Positions 1-9,800 of a stretch of 34,725 bases of DNA are shown piece by piece. The stretch is from Elusimicrobiota bacterium. GTDB taxonomy: Bacteria > Elusimicrobiota > Elusimicrobia > UBA1565 > JACRDR01. Under the pieces are notes generated by a model. The model ran no database searches and was not told where the DNA came from. It worked only from the letters and a program-made list of their open reading frames with translations. The translations under genes were made by a program, and so were the position numbers. Every line of letters begins with the position of its first letter. Position 1 is the stretch's first letter. The stretch spans positions 1 to 34,725 of the forward strand of contig JACQBA010000006.1 in NCBI GenBank assembly GCA_016194745.1. Reading direction: 5' to 3'.

Positions 1-1
1 A

Positions 2-265
2 CAAAGCACCGACAGGCGATATCTTCCGGCGCCCTCTGAGGTTCCGGGTTTCGCCGAGCTTTTCCTATTTCGATTCGACAAACCAGGGACGTACAAGGTC
101 CGTGCGAAGTACCTCCATGGAGAATACGTTAGAACCTTGCCAGAACAAATCAAATTCACGAAGGAAGCGACGGTCAAGAAGTATCTTGAGAGCCGAATGA
201 AGGACCCGCCGAAGGAGCATGTTGACTTTGAGTCACCAACGATCGAAATCACTGTCGCAAGATGA
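2..265 (+). CDS. 3' end of a secreted-type protein (partial)
   Basis: An open frame runs in from the left edge and stops with TGA at 263-265, giving 87 visible residues. It contains a stretch reading KPGTYKVRAKY followed by a short charged tail, which looks like the last strands of an Ig-like or cohesin-like beta domain. I cannot name the family. Its stop overlaps the ATG of the next gene by the classic ATGA arrangement (262-265), so the two are very probably co-transcribed and translationally coupled. GC content is lower than in most of the window, like the first half of the downstream gene. The N-terminus lies outside the window. Confidence 0.6.
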   Translation, partial: QSTDRRYLPAPSEVPGFAELFLFRFDKPGTYKVRAKYLHGEYVRTLPEQIKFTKEATVKKYLESRMKDPPKEHVDFESPTIEITVAR

Positions 266-1827
266 AGGCCTTCCTGCTCTGCTGTTTTATTTCAGCGTCG
301 CCTGCGAGAGCCCTTCGAAGCGCATCCCCAAGTGACTATGCTGCCATCTCTGCACAAATTGCAGAGGGATTGCGCCTGGATCGCATTCTTCGATCTTACG
401 AAGCAAACAAGTTAACGTTCCAAGAAGCAAATCCCTGGCTCCGAGAAAATTCATCCGAACTTGCCGCGTTCGATAGCGACATCAGAGAAGCTGAACTATC
501 AAGAAACGTTGCGCTGACTCGAGCCGTACAAATGACGATGGACGCATTCGAGTTGCATCCCGTTCGCGACAACGGACTGGGAGTAATGGATGGCTTCCGC
601 AGGCACATCAAATGGACGGTGTCTGTCAGAGACCGTACTCCCGCAGACGGCGATTTAAGGAATGAAATGGCGGCAGCATCGTCGTATGATGGGCAAACGG
701 CGATCATTCCGGATTCCTTTGTCGAGAGTGGCGATCGCGGCAGCACTCTCCCAATTTCCCCTGCTCGCCTAGCGTCCCGAATCATCCATGAACGCCGGCA
801 TTTCGAGCACTATATCACCAATGGGAACACGTTGAGCTATCACGAACGCGAACGACAAGCCCTTAAGACCGAGAGAGAGAACCTACGCATTTTGGGACTA
901 GACAAGTATCAGGCGTTCCTCAATAATCTGGAAATAAAGGAGAAGATAAACAGAGACGAACTCTTTAGAGAGGATTTCAAGCTGAAGGTGTTCGGAACGC
1001 CAAAGAACATCAATGGCCCTGGGCATGACCTCTTAGACCCCAATAGATTGGAGGTACTCAGACGCCGCGCCGCGGAGATTAAAGCCAGAATCCAGCGCGA
1101 GGACGAGGACCGGCGCGAGGCCGCAATCCGGGAGCGCGCGGCCGCCGTACAGAGAGACCGCGACGAGAACGACGCCTGCCGCCTGCTCGAGTCCTTCGCC
1201 ATTTCCGCCTGCGCCGGAAACGCGACGGACCTCGACGCCGCGCGCCTCTCACAGTTCGCCGCCTCCGTGGGTTTCAGGAGTTGCGGCCTATTGGCCGGGA
1301 GTCCTGGAGATTGCCGCTTGAGACTTTACGAGGAATTGCGTCCGCGAAGAAGCTCGATCGGCGCTGCCTGGGCCAATGATCGGGGACGCGCTCTTCGCGC
1401 CGCGGAATCCTCCTATCGTTTAGACTCAAGGCCAACCATCGCCTCCGGGCCCAGTCTTTGCTTCGCCTGTTCGCTCGAACTTCGGTCGATCGCGGAGCGG
1501 GCGTGCCGAGGAGAACGGATCATGCAGAGTGAACTCGACGCTCTCTCTTGGTATCCGACGCGTCACATCCTGCCCGGCGTTTCGAGAGGAGATACCTGCG
1601 TAGACCGTCTGCACGCGGCGCTTGCCGACGCCAACGCGGGATCGTCCCCGGGACAAAAGCCGAGCGTGGAGTGGCTCAATTCCCTCGCGCCGCAGCCTCA
1701 GCCGCCACCTCGGCCTGAGCCGCCCCGCTACGACGCTTGGCCGGAAGAGGAGAGGCCTCGCCGCTGGAACGACGACGGTCCGCGCTGCGAACCCGGAAGA
1801 TACGGGATCACCGGCTGCCGGCAGTAG
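262..1827 (+). CDS. Secreted protein with HExxH motif, putative zinc metallopeptidase
   Basis: The product has 521 aa. Residues 1-18 form a short hydrophobic export signal (MKAFLLCCFISASPARA). HERRH at residues 176-180 fits the HExxH zinc-binding motif and sits in a helix-like context with a hydrophobic run before it. Glu195 or Glu197 downstream could be the third ligand of a gluzincin-like site. The middle (about 195-300) is charged and probably helical or coiled coil. The C-terminal third carries scattered cysteines and ends in a proline-rich tail. The start is fixed by the 4-nt overlap with the preceding gene. The first 800 nt are clearly less GC-rich than the rest, suggesting a mosaic or horizontally acquired 5' part. 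The family is not recognised, and the protease role is inferred from one short motif. Confidence 0.6.
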   Translation: MKAFLLCCFISASPARALRSASPSDYAAISAQIAEGLRLDRILRSYEANKLTFQEANPWLRENSSELAAFDSDIREAELSRNVALTRAVQMTMDAFELHPVRDNGLGVMDGFRRHIKWTVSVRDRTPADGDLRNEMAAASSYDGQTAIIPDSFVESGDRGSTLPISPARLASRIIHERRHFEHYITNGNTLSYHERERQALKTERENLRILGLDKYQAFLNNLEIKEKINRDELFREDFKLKVFGTPKNINGPGHDLLDPNRLEVLRRRAAEIKARIQREDEDRREAAIRERAAAVQRDRDENDACRLLESFAISACAGNATDLDAARLSQFAASVGFRSCGLLAGSPGDCRLRLYEELRPRRSSIGAAWANDRGRALRAAESSYRLDSRPTIASGPSLCFACSLELRSIAERACRGERIMQSELDALSWYPTRHILPGVSRGDTCVDRLHAALADANAGSSPGQKPSVEWLNSLAPQPQPPPRPEPPRYDAWPEEERPRRWNDDGPRCEPGRYGITGCRQ

Positions 1828-1833
1828 AACGGA

Positions 1834-2265
1834 CTACTTGCCTTTCGGCTTCGGCGTCGTGCCTTTCGGCTTGGGCGGGGACTTCGTGCCGAGGACTTCG
1901 TGGATGCGGTTGGCGAGTTCCACGTAGCCGAAGGGCTTCTTGAAGAAATCCTTCACGTTAGGCTCGGCGCGCATGCCGTCGACCAACTTGTCGTCGCCGT
2001 AGCGGCCGGAGATGATGATCAGCGGCACCTTGGCGAGCTCCGGGCTTTGGAAATGGCGGACCATCTCCTGCGGCGCGGCGCCCGGGATCATGAGGTCGAG
2101 GACGACCAAGTCCGGGCGGCGCGCGGCCACGCGGGCGAGGACTTCGGGCCAGTTCTTGGCGGCCTCCACCTTGAAGCCGTGCACCTGCATCACCTGGGCC
2201 AGAACTTCGGAGATGGCCGACTCGTCGTCGACGATCAGGATCCGCTTCTGGGCGGCTTTCGTCAT
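1834..2265 (-). CDS. Single-domain response regulator (CheY-like receiver)
   Basis: The 143-aa protein is essentially one receiver domain. It has the acidic pair Asp13-Asp14, the phospho-acceptor Asp57 in VVLDLMIPG, Ser86 in the switch strand (IIISGR) and Lys110 in FFKKPFG. No output domain follows, only a Lys/Pro-rich tail of about 15 residues. It therefore acts by protein-protein contact, as a phosphorelay or CheY-type element; the partner kinase is not in the window. A TATAAT box lies 8 nt before the ATG with no Shine-Dalgarno sequence, suggesting a leaderless mRNA. It converges on the HExxH gene with only 6 nt between stops and is divergent from the YdjM-type gene. Confidence 0.93.
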   Translation of the reverse strand: MTKAAQKRILIVDDESAISEVLAQVMQVHGFKVEAAKNWPEVLARVAARRPDLVVLDLMIPGAAPQEMVRHFQSPELAKVPLIIISGRYGDDKLVDGMRAEPNVKDFFKKPFGYVELANRIHEVLGTKSPPKPKGTTPKPKGK

Positions 2266-2273
2266 GGGCGGCG

Positions 2274-2279
2274 ATTATA
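2274..2279 (-). promoter_or_regulatory. -10 box for the response regulator gene (leaderless)
   Basis: The minus strand reads TATAAT, ending 8 nt before ATG 2265. No Shine-Dalgarno sequence intervenes. Confidence 0.65.
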
Positions 2280-2328
2280 CCTCATTTGCCCGAACGCCCC
2301 TATGACCGCGGTCACCCGGAGGAATTTG

Positions 2329-2334
2329 TATAGT
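2329..2334 (+). promoter_or_regulatory. -10 box for the YdjM-type gene (leaderless)
   Basis: TATAGT ends 6 nt before GTG 2341. This supports GTG 2341 as the start over the upstream ATG 2302. Confidence 0.6.
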
Positions 2335-2340
2335 CCCGGC

Positions 2341-3276
2341 GTGGACAACGTCACGCACACGCTGGCCGGCGCGGCCTTGGGGAACGCGTTCTTCCGCGAG
2401 CGGATCGGCCCGGCCGCGGCGCCTATCCTCGCGATCGCCTCGAATCTGCCGGACATCGACGCGGCGGTGATGCTCCTGCCCGATCCCTACGTCATCACGT
2501 GGCGCCGAACGTTTGGACATTCATTGTTCCTGCTGCCGATCTGGATCCTCGGAGCGTCGTATCTCCTGCGCCGGCGCTACCCGGACGTCTCGCGCCCGGC
2601 GATGATCGGGCTCGTCGCGCTCGGAGCGGCGGGGCATCTTCTCTTCGACCTCGTCAATTCCTTCGGCGTCGTCTGCCTGTGGCCGCTCAGCGACTGGAGG
2701 CCCGAGTTCGCGATCGTGTTCATCATCGATCTCGTCTTGGCCGGGATCCTGGCGGCGCCGCTGCTCGCGTCGATCCCCGCCGCCCGGCGGGACAAGCTCG
2801 CGGCGCGCTCGAGGCTGGCGGTCGCGGCGTGCGCGCTCTATCTTCTCCTCTGCGCGTGGAGCCGCTGGGCGGGAGGCAGGCTCCTCGCCCGCTCCGGCAT
2901 GGACCAGGGCGCCTCATGGTCGTATCTCTTCCCGGAACCCTTCGGGCCTCACCGCTGGCGCGCCGTCGTGCGCGACCCGACCCGCTACCGGCTCTACCTG
3001 ATCGACGCGGCGAGGGGCACGCTCGAGCCGCGCGGCGAAATCGCGACGGACGACGCGGACCCGCGCGCACAGCACGCCGCGATGACGCCGCAGGGACGCC
3101 GCTTGAGCGCCTTCTTCAAGGCGCCGGTCTGGGTCGTCGAGCCGGGCGAAGGCGCGGATACCGTGGTCCGGACCTACGACCTGCGGTTCACCTCGCTCGT
3201 CCTGCAGCGCGCGCCGGGCGCGAGCTTCGGATTTCGCTTCGTCGTGCGCCCGGACGGCGACGTCGTCGTCCGGTAA
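2341..3276 (+). CDS. YdjM-type (DUF457) membrane-bound metal-dependent hydrolase
   Basis: The 311-aa protein opens with VDNVTHTLAGAALG, matching the conserved N-terminus of the YdjM/DUF457 family. It keeps the other family landmarks: NLPDID, and RRTFGHSLFL at the start of the membrane region. Several hydrophobic segments fill residues 60-180, followed by a soluble C-terminal part. I chose GTG 2341 because homologues start at this point and a TATAGT box ends 6 nt upstream. An in-frame ATG at 2302 has no ribosome binding site and would place the promoter inside the gene. Family members are predicted inner-membrane metal hydrolases of poorly defined substrate. Its stop directly abuts the stop of the convergent outer-membrane gene with no intervening base. 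Confidence 0.85.
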   Translation: MDNVTHTLAGAALGNAFFRERIGPAAAPILAIASNLPDIDAAVMLLPDPYVITWRRTFGHSLFLLPIWILGASYLLRRRYPDVSRPAMIGLVALGAAGHLLFDLVNSFGVVCLWPLSDWRPEFAIVFIIDLVLAGILAAPLLASIPAARRDKLAARSRLAVAACALYLLLCAWSRWAGGRLLARSGMDQGASWSYLFPEPFGPHRWRAVVRDPTRYRLYLIDAARGTLEPRGEIATDDADPRAQHAAMTPQGRRLSAFFKAPVWVVEPGEGADTVVRTYDLRFTSLVLQRAPGASFGFRFVVRPDGDVVVR

Positions 3277-4539
3277 CTAGCCGATCCTCACGCGGCCGAA
3301 CAGCATGAAGGACCAGGGATCCGTCGACCCGTAGAAGTCGCGCAGCGGACGCGGGATAAAAGCCACGCTGCCGACGCCTCCCAAGCCGAAACGAAGGCTC
3401 TTGGCGATGGGGAACTCGTAGACGTAGCCCGCGCTCAGCTTGTTCACCGTCTCGCGCTCGCCCTCGCGCGGATCGCCCTCCGGATAGAGCTCGTCCTTCG
3501 CCGCCCGCTCCGCGCGGGCGAACAGCGTGTGGGTGTCGTTGAGAGTGAGCGCGGACTCGAGAAGGTAGGCGTCGAGGACCAGCCCCGGACTGTTCCGGTC
3601 GCGGCCCCAGGCGAACGTCGTCTGCACGTTGTGCGGCCCCAAACGCCGATTGTGGATGACGCTCGCCGTCGTCCGGTCCTGATTGACGCCGGGGGAAAGC
3701 GCCTCGGGGCTCTTGATGCGTCCCCAGCTCGCCTGCAGGGACCAATCGCGCGTCGGATTGAACGTAAGGCGCGCCGAACGCGAGTCGAACTTCGGCGACT
3801 CGATGTTCCAACGCCGGTGGTCGGGCTCGCGTCCCGTGAAGGCGGAGCCCTCCAGCTTCCATTTGTCCCACACGACGCCGGCCGTCGCGACGCCGAAGGC
3901 GATGTGCGTCGAGTCGAGGTAGTGGTGCGTGATGGGCGCCTCCGGGTTCGGGATGCCCGAGGCGCGGTGCATGAACACGGGCGGCCCGAGGGCCGGCTCG
4001 CCCGGGAGCCCGAAGTAGCCGAACACCGAGCCGCTCTCTCCGAAGGGGACGCCGTAGCTCGTCGAGAGTTCCATGAAGAGGTCGTGCGGGTGCTGCCGGT
4101 CCACGAGATGATCGGTGCCGCCGCCGCTCTCGCCGGTCTGCAGCAGGAGCGGGTAGCCGTAGGAACCCATCGCCGGGTCGAGCGTGAGCATCCCGCGCAG
4201 GCCGAGCGTGCCGGGCCCGAGCGGGCGCTGGCCCATGAGCATCAGCATGCTCGCGCTGTAGGCCTTGCTCCCGCCGCGCGAACTGCCCTGCTCGTCATAG
4301 ATCCCGTCCGCCTGGCCGTGCGCCATGAGCATCCACTCGCCGGCCATGACATGGACGCCGTGCATCGGCGACGACTCGGGCACCCAGCTCGTGCCGGACG
4401 CCTCCCGGCTCATCGAATAGCCGCCTAGCGCTCCGGTCATCCCATGACCGTGGTGCGGCATGGGCATATCCTGGGCGCCGAGGCGCGAGGCCAATGTTAG
4501 TACGGACAGGGCTGCGGCGAGTACGTGTGTTGCGTGCAT
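3277..4539 (-). CDS. Outer-membrane beta-barrel-type protein, copper-associated family
   Basis: The 420-aa protein has a signal peptide ending near residue 22, then a short Met/His-rich segment (QDMPMPHHGHGM) that could bind Cu(I) or Cu(II). The remainder is rich in alternating aromatic and polar strands and ends in RVRIG, like a beta-barrel closing strand. The run DRQHPHDLFMELS and the sequence around residues 90-130 match, from memory, hypothetical proteins found beside copper-efflux genes in Proteobacteria. The start at 4539 is set by AGGAG (4546-4550) six nt upstream; longer in-frame starts lack this. It lies 49 nt downstream of a small secreted Cys/His protein in the same direction, probably one operon. 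The copper role is an inference. Confidence 0.8.
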   Translation of the reverse strand: MHATHVLAAALSVLTLASRLGAQDMPMPHHGHGMTGALGGYSMSREASGTSWVPESSPMHGVHVMAGEWMLMAHGQADGIYDEQGSSRGGSKAYSASMLMLMGQRPLGPGTLGLRGMLTLDPAMGSYGYPLLLQTGESGGGTDHLVDRQHPHDLFMELSTSYGVPFGESGSVFGYFGLPGEPALGPPVFMHRASGIPNPEAPITHHYLDSTHIAFGVATAGVVWDKWKLEGSAFTGREPDHRRWNIESPKFDSRSARLTFNPTRDWSLQASWGRIKSPEALSPGVNQDRTTASVIHNRRLGPHNVQTTFAWGRDRNSPGLVLDAYLLESALTLNDTHTLFARAERAAKDELYPEGDPREGERETVNKLSAGYVYEFPIAKSLRFGLGGVGSVAFIPRPLRDFYGSTDPWSFMLFGRVRIG

Positions 4540-4545
4540 GAGGGT

Positions 4546-4550
4546 CTCCT
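4546..4550 (-). promoter_or_regulatory. Shine-Dalgarno site setting the start of the outer-membrane gene
   Basis: On the minus strand this reads AGGAG with a 6-nt spacer to the ATG at 4539. It is one of few canonical ribosome binding sites here and supports the idea that this gene is an internal operon member with a leader. Confidence 0.75.
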
Positions 4551-4588
4551 GGAGAGCGAAGTTGACGGCCGTGGTGCGGCGGGAGGGC

Positions 4589-4960
4589 CTAGGAGAAGGG
4601 CGGAGCCCGCGGAGAGAAAATTCGAGACGGCCCGCGCGCCCGCCGCGGCGAAGGGGCGCGCGGAACAAGGCGCTCGACCGAGACGAGCGTCGGTGTACCG
4701 GACACCGCCGGGACCGCGGCGGCCGCGGAATCGACGCGGGAGCTTGTCGCGGAAACGGACGCGTTGAAGAGATGCGCGTGGGCCTGCAGGGACGCGGGCC
4801 GGCAAGGCGTCTCGCGCTCGCCCGCGGGGGCCTCCTCGCGATGGCAATGGCTCGCCGCCGGCGCGGCGGACGGGCGGAATTGGGAGGCGGAGCAGATCGC
4901 GGGGCACTGCGCGAGCCAGGGATAGGCGAAGGCGGCCGCGAGCCTAGAGAGGCGAGTCAT
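4589..4960 (-). CDS. Small secreted Cys/His-containing protein
   Basis: This 123-aa protein begins with a probable signal peptide (residues 1-24) and then has a short region with CPAIC, SHCH and a further Cys and two His residues within 45 residues. It ends in a Pro/Arg/Ser-rich tail without clear domains. Small secreted proteins with Cys and His pairs are common beside copper-associated outer-membrane genes, and this one precedes such a gene. A TAGAAT box lies 7 nt before the ATG, which supports it as a real, leaderless gene. The tail's composition (PRRARGPSR) is atypical, so the 3' part could be read incorrectly. I do not recognise a family. Confidence 0.5.
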   Translation of the reverse strand: MTRLSRLAAAFAYPWLAQCPAICSASQFRPSAAPAASHCHREEAPAGERETPCRPASLQAHAHLFNASVSATSSRVDSAAAAVPAVSGTPTLVSVERLVPRAPSPRRARGPSRIFSPRAPPFS

Positions 4961-5004
4961 CGGAGGGATTCTACCATTTTGCCAAATGTGGCATAATGCG
5001 GCGC
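4961..5004. promoter_or_regulatory. Compact divergent promoter region with a palindrome
   Basis: Only 44 bp separate the two divergent start codons (4960 and 5005). A minus-strand TAGAAT (4968-4973) and a plus-strand CATAAT (4992-4997) each end 7 nt before their ATG. Between them lies the perfect inverted repeat TGCCA-AATG-TGGCA (4980-4993), which overlaps the plus-strand box and would suit a repressor dimer. The regulator is unknown. Confidence 0.55.
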
Positions 5005-5628
<624 letters not shown>

Positions 5629-5629
5629 C

Positions 5630-6034
5630 ATGAGAGTCCAAGAGCGACGGCGCCCGATCGTCGAGATGAACCTCATCCCGCTCATCGACATCTCGCTGAT
5701 CCTGGTCATCATCTTCATGGTGCTTACTCCGGCCTTGATCCAGTCGCAGATCTCGGTCAAGCTGCCCAAATCGAGCCAAGGCGTGCCGGCCGAGACCGAG
5801 GCCACGATCCAGATCCAGATCAGCCGCGACGGCGTGATCTTGATCGACGGCGACCCGGTCAAGGGCGGCCGCTTGGAGAAGGAACTGGCCGGCAAGCTCG
5901 GCTCCGCGTCGAAGAAAAGCGTCCTCATCCAGGCGGACCGCACCGTCCCCATCGAGAAGGTCGTGGCGATCCTCGACATCGCCAAGAAGCTCGGCGTCGG
6001 CAAGCTGGGCATCGGAGTCACGCCGAACGGATAG
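5630..6034 (+). CDS. exbD: ExbD/TolR-type proton channel subunit
   Basis: The 134-aa protein has one N-terminal membrane helix in VEMNLIPLIDISLILVIIF, with Asp20 at the position of the proton-carrying aspartate of ExbD, followed by a periplasmic domain ending in DIAKKLGVGKLGIGV. Length and layout match ExbD. The start codon begins one base after the exbB stop, with no Shine-Dalgarno sequence, implying translational coupling. It partners ExbB and the TonB-like protein encoded 24 nt downstream. Confidence 0.93.
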   Translation: MRVQERRRPIVEMNLIPLIDISLILVIIFMVLTPALIQSQISVKLPKSSQGVPAETEATIQIQISRDGVILIDGDPVKGGRLEKELAGKLGSASKKSVLIQADRTVPIEKVVAILDIAKKLGVGKLGIGVTPNG

Positions 6035-6058
6035 CCCGGCTCCGGTGTCTAAAGGCAT

Positions 6059-6769
6059 ATGATCTCGGCCTATCTAGACGAGGAGCTCAAGCCCTACCTG
6101 AAGTACTCGGCGGGCCTCCACGTCGCCATCGCGGTCGCGGGCCTGCTGCTGATGAACGGCCACCGCTCCTCCACGAACGAGACCTACCGCATTGATTTCA
6201 TCGGGCCCACCGCCGGCATCTCGAACCGCGAGGTGCTCGAGGCGAAGAGCGGCGGCCGCGCCGCCAAGGCGGAGGCCGCCGCCGACAAGCCCTCCCCGAT
6301 GCGCGATCCGGACGCCATCGTCCACAAGAAGAAGGGCGTGCTGCCCCGCCCGAGCGTGCTGTCGACTCCCGGCAAGCCGCTCAAGCTCGACGCGCCGGAG
6401 GAATCCTCTCCGGCGGAGAAGGAGTCCGCCAAGCCCGGCGCCGAGAAGGGCGAGGGCGCCGCGGCCAACGCGGACGTCGCGGCCGACATGCCGAACTTCC
6501 CGTACCCCTGGTACATCTCGCAGGTGCGCAAAAGCCTGTGGGAGAGGTGGTCGAGAGTGATGCCCGAGGGCCGGGCCGAGGCCATGATCGAGTTCTCCAT
6601 CCTGCGCAACGGCGGCCTGACCGACCTGCGGGTCGAGTCGAGCTCGGGGGAAAAGTCCTTCGACACGATCGCCCTCGGCGCGGTACAGGCGGCCGCTCCC
6701 TTTCCGCCGCTCCCGGGCGCCTTTCACGACAACTTCCTGCACGTGCACGTGCGCTTCACGTCGAAGTAA
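6059..6769 (+). CDS. TonB-family energy transducer
   Basis: The 236-aa protein has one membrane anchor near residues 19-33, a Pro/Lys/Glu/Ala-rich periplasmic linker (about 60-145), and a C-terminal TonB-type domain. The domain spans about 150-236, with the family landmarks WISQVRKSLWERW-like opening, an AMIEFSILRNGGLTDLRV strand pair and FDTIALGAVQAAAPFPPLP. It would carry force from ExbBD to outer-membrane receptors. It lacks the classical YPxxA segment but has the usual family order. No TonB-dependent receptor lies in the window. A weak AAAGG lies a few nt before the ATG. TolA is a less likely alternative. Confidence 0.88.
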   Translation: MISAYLDEELKPYLKYSAGLHVAIAVAGLLLMNGHRSSTNETYRIDFIGPTAGISNREVLEAKSGGRAAKAEAAADKPSPMRDPDAIVHKKKGVLPRPSVLSTPGKPLKLDAPEESSPAEKESAKPGAEKGEGAAANADVAADMPNFPYPWYISQVRKSLWERWSRVMPEGRAEAMIEFSILRNGGLTDLRVESSSGEKSFDTIALGAVQAAAPFPPLPGAFHDNFLHVHVRFTSK

Positions 6770-6801
6770 GCCTGGGTCCTGACAGCGCCCGGCCAATCAG
6801 T

Positions 6802-6807
6802 TAGAAT
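6802..6807 (+). promoter_or_regulatory. -10 box for the Lhr-type helicase gene
   Basis: TAGAAT lies 22 nt before ATG 6830, so the helicase mRNA would have a leader of about 15 nt. An alternative ATG at 6806 overlaps this box and is therefore unlikely to be used. Confidence 0.45.
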
Positions 6808-6829
6808 GGAGGCGTCCGCCCGCGGCGCC

Positions 6830-9800
6830 ATGTCCGAGACCCCGTTCCATCCCGTCGTCGACGCCTGGTTCAAGGAGCGCTTCGGCGCGCCGACCGAGCC
6901 GCAGCGCCTCGGCTGGCCCGAGATCGCGAGCGGCCGGCACACGCTGATCGCGGCCCCCACGGGCTCGGGCAAGACGCTCGCCGCCTTCCTCGTCTGCATC
7001 GATCGGCTCCTCCGCCAAGGCTTGGACGGCTCGCTCCCCGAGTTCACGCAAGTCGTCTACGTCTCGCCGCTCAAGGCGCTGAGCAACGACGTGCGGCGCA
7101 ATCTCGAGGTCCCGCTGGCCGAGATCCACGCCGCAGCCACAAAGGCCGGGCTGTGGCTGCCGCCGCTGCGCGCGAGCGTGCGCACGGGCGACACCCCCGC
7201 GGCCGAGCGCGCCAAGATGCTCAAGAAGCCGCCGCACATCCTCGTGACGACGCCGGAGTCTTTGTTCCTCCTCCTCACCGCCGCCAAAAGCCGGGAGCTG
7301 TTGGGCGGGGTCACGACCGTCATCGTCGACGAGATCCACGCGCTCGCGCGCGACAAGCGGGGCTCGCACCTCGCCCTTACCTTGGAGCGCCTGGAAGCCG
7401 TCTGCCGCAACAAGCCGGTGCGGATCGGCCTCTCGGCCACGCAAAAGCCCATCGACGAGATCGGACGCTTCCTCGTCGGCGCGGGCCGCGGCGAGTGCCG
7501 CATCGTCGACACGGGGTTCTCGCGCGAGCTCGACCTCGACGTCGAGACGCCCGCCTCCGCGCTCTCGGCGGTCTGCTCCAACGAGCAGTGGGACGAGGTA
7601 TACGAGCGCCTGGTCGCGCTCATCTCCGCCCACCGCAGCACGCTCGTCTTCGTCAACACGCGGCGCATGGCCGAGCGCGTGAGCCACCGGCTGCGCGAGC
7701 GCCTGGGCGAGGACGCCGTCGCAAGCCACCACGGCAGCTTGTCGCGGGAGATCCGCCTTGCCGCCGAGGAGAAGCTCAAGCGGGGCGAACTCAAGGCGAT
7801 CGTCGCGACGGCCTCGCTCGAGCTCGGCATCGACGTCGGCTTCATCGATCTCGTCTGCCAGGTCGGCTCGCCGCGCGCGATCGCGACCTTCCTGCAGCGC
7901 GTCGGCCGCTCGGGCCACCGCCTGGGCGTCGTCCCCCGAGGGCGGCTGTTCGCGCTCACCCGCGACGAGCTTCTCGAGTCCCTCGCCCTCCTGCGCGCGG
8001 TACGGGCGGGGCGCCTCGACGCCGTCGAACTGCCCGAGGCGCCGATCGACATCCTCATCCAGCAGATCGTGGCCGAGGTCGCTTGCCAGGATTGGGACGA
8101 GGACGCGCTCTACGAGCGCTTCACGGCCGCATGGCCGTACCGGAGGCTCGAGCGCGCCGCCTTCGACCGCGCCGTCGCGCTGGCGAGCGAAGGGATCGCC
8201 AAGGGCCGCAAGGAGGGCGCCTACCTCCATCGCGACCAGCTCCACAAGAAGCTGCGCGCGCGGCGCGCGGCGCGCCTGACCGCGCTCACCTCCGGGGGCG
8301 CCATCCCGGAGAACGCCGACTACCGCGTCGTCACCCAGGAGGAAGGGACCTTCATCGGGACGGTGAACGAGGACTTCGCCATCGAGAGCATGGCGGGCGA
8401 CGTCTTCCTGCTCGGCAACACGTCCTGGCGCGTGCGCGGCATCCGGGGAGGCCAGGTCCTGGTCAGCGACGCGCAGGGCGCCCCGGCGACGATCCCATTC
8501 TGGCTCGGCGAAGCGCCCGGGCGCACGATCGAGCTCTCGGCCGAGGTCTCCGCGCTCCGCGCCGACATCGCCGCGCGCCCCGAGCCCGAGTCGGCCGCGT
8601 GGCTCAAGGCCGAGTGCCGCGTCGGCGACGGGCCGGCCATGGAGGCCGCCACCTACGTCCACGCCCAGAAGGCCGCGGTCGGGTTCGTCCCGACTCAGGA
8701 GAAGATCCTCTTCGAGCGGTTCTTCGACGAATCGGGCGGCATGCAGCTCGTCATCCACTCGCCCTACGGCAGCCGGATCAACCGCGCGTGGGGGCTCGCG
8801 CTGCGCAAACGCTTCTGCCGCTCCTTCGATTTCGAGCTCCAGGCGAGCGCCGACGACAACGGGATCGTCCTGTCGCTCGGCCTCCAACACAGCTTTCCCG
8901 TCGATCAGATGTTCAAGATGCTCAATTCGGCGCAGGCGAAGGACGTCCTGATCCAAGCGCTCCTGGCCGCCCCCATGTTCCAGGTCCGCTGGCGCTGGAA
9001 CGTGTCGCGCGCGCTGGCGGTGCTGCGCACGCGCGGGGGGAAGAAGGTCCCGCCGCCGCTGCAGCGCTTCAAGTCCGACGACATGCTCACCGCGGTGTTC
9101 CCGGCCCAGACCGCCTGTCTCGAAAACCGGCCCGAGAACATCGAGGTTCCGGACCACCCGCTCGTCCAGCAGACCGTGCACGACTGCCTCCACGAGGCGA
9201 TGGACGTCGCGCGCTGGGAGGCCCTTCTCAAGGAGATCGAGGCGGGCCGCGTCGAGCTGGTCGGTCAAGACACGCGCGAGCCCTCGCCTTTCAGCCATTC
9301 GATCCTGAACGCCAATCCCTACGCCTTCCTCGACGACGCCCCGCTCGAGGAGCGGCGCGCTCGCGCCGTCGCCACCCGGCGCACCGTCTCGGCCGACGAC
9401 ATGCGCGAGCTCGCGCGCCTCGACCCGGACGCGATCGCCCGCGTCCGCTCGGAAGCTTGGCCCGTGGTGCGCGACGCCGAGGAGCTCCACGACGCGCTCC
9501 TCTCGCTCCATGTCCTGCGCGAGAGCGAGGGCGCGGACTGGCGGCATTGGTTCGACGCCCTGGTCGCCGAGGGCCGCGCGGCGCGCGTGCGCCCGGCGTC
9601 CGGCGGGACCCTCTGGATCGCCGCGGAGCGCTGGCCTCTCGCGCGCGCCGCCTACCCGGGCGCCGCGGCGGAGCCCGCGCTCCGGCTGCCGCCCGAGCTC
9701 GAGGCCTCGCCCGAGCCGCTCGAGGCCGCGACCGCGATCGCGCGCGGGCGCCTCGACGTCTCCGGCCCGATCACTGCGCCGGCGCTCGCGGAGGCGCTCG

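Noticed and set aside
1900..2340. Upstream extension of the YdjM-type gene
   Set aside because: The extension lies antisense to the response regulator, and homologues begin at VDNVTHTL; the -10 box lies directly before GTG 2341.
4540..4668. Longer N-terminus for the outer-membrane protein
   Set aside because: It is Arg-rich without an export signal, while ATG 4539 has a good ribosome binding site and signal peptide.
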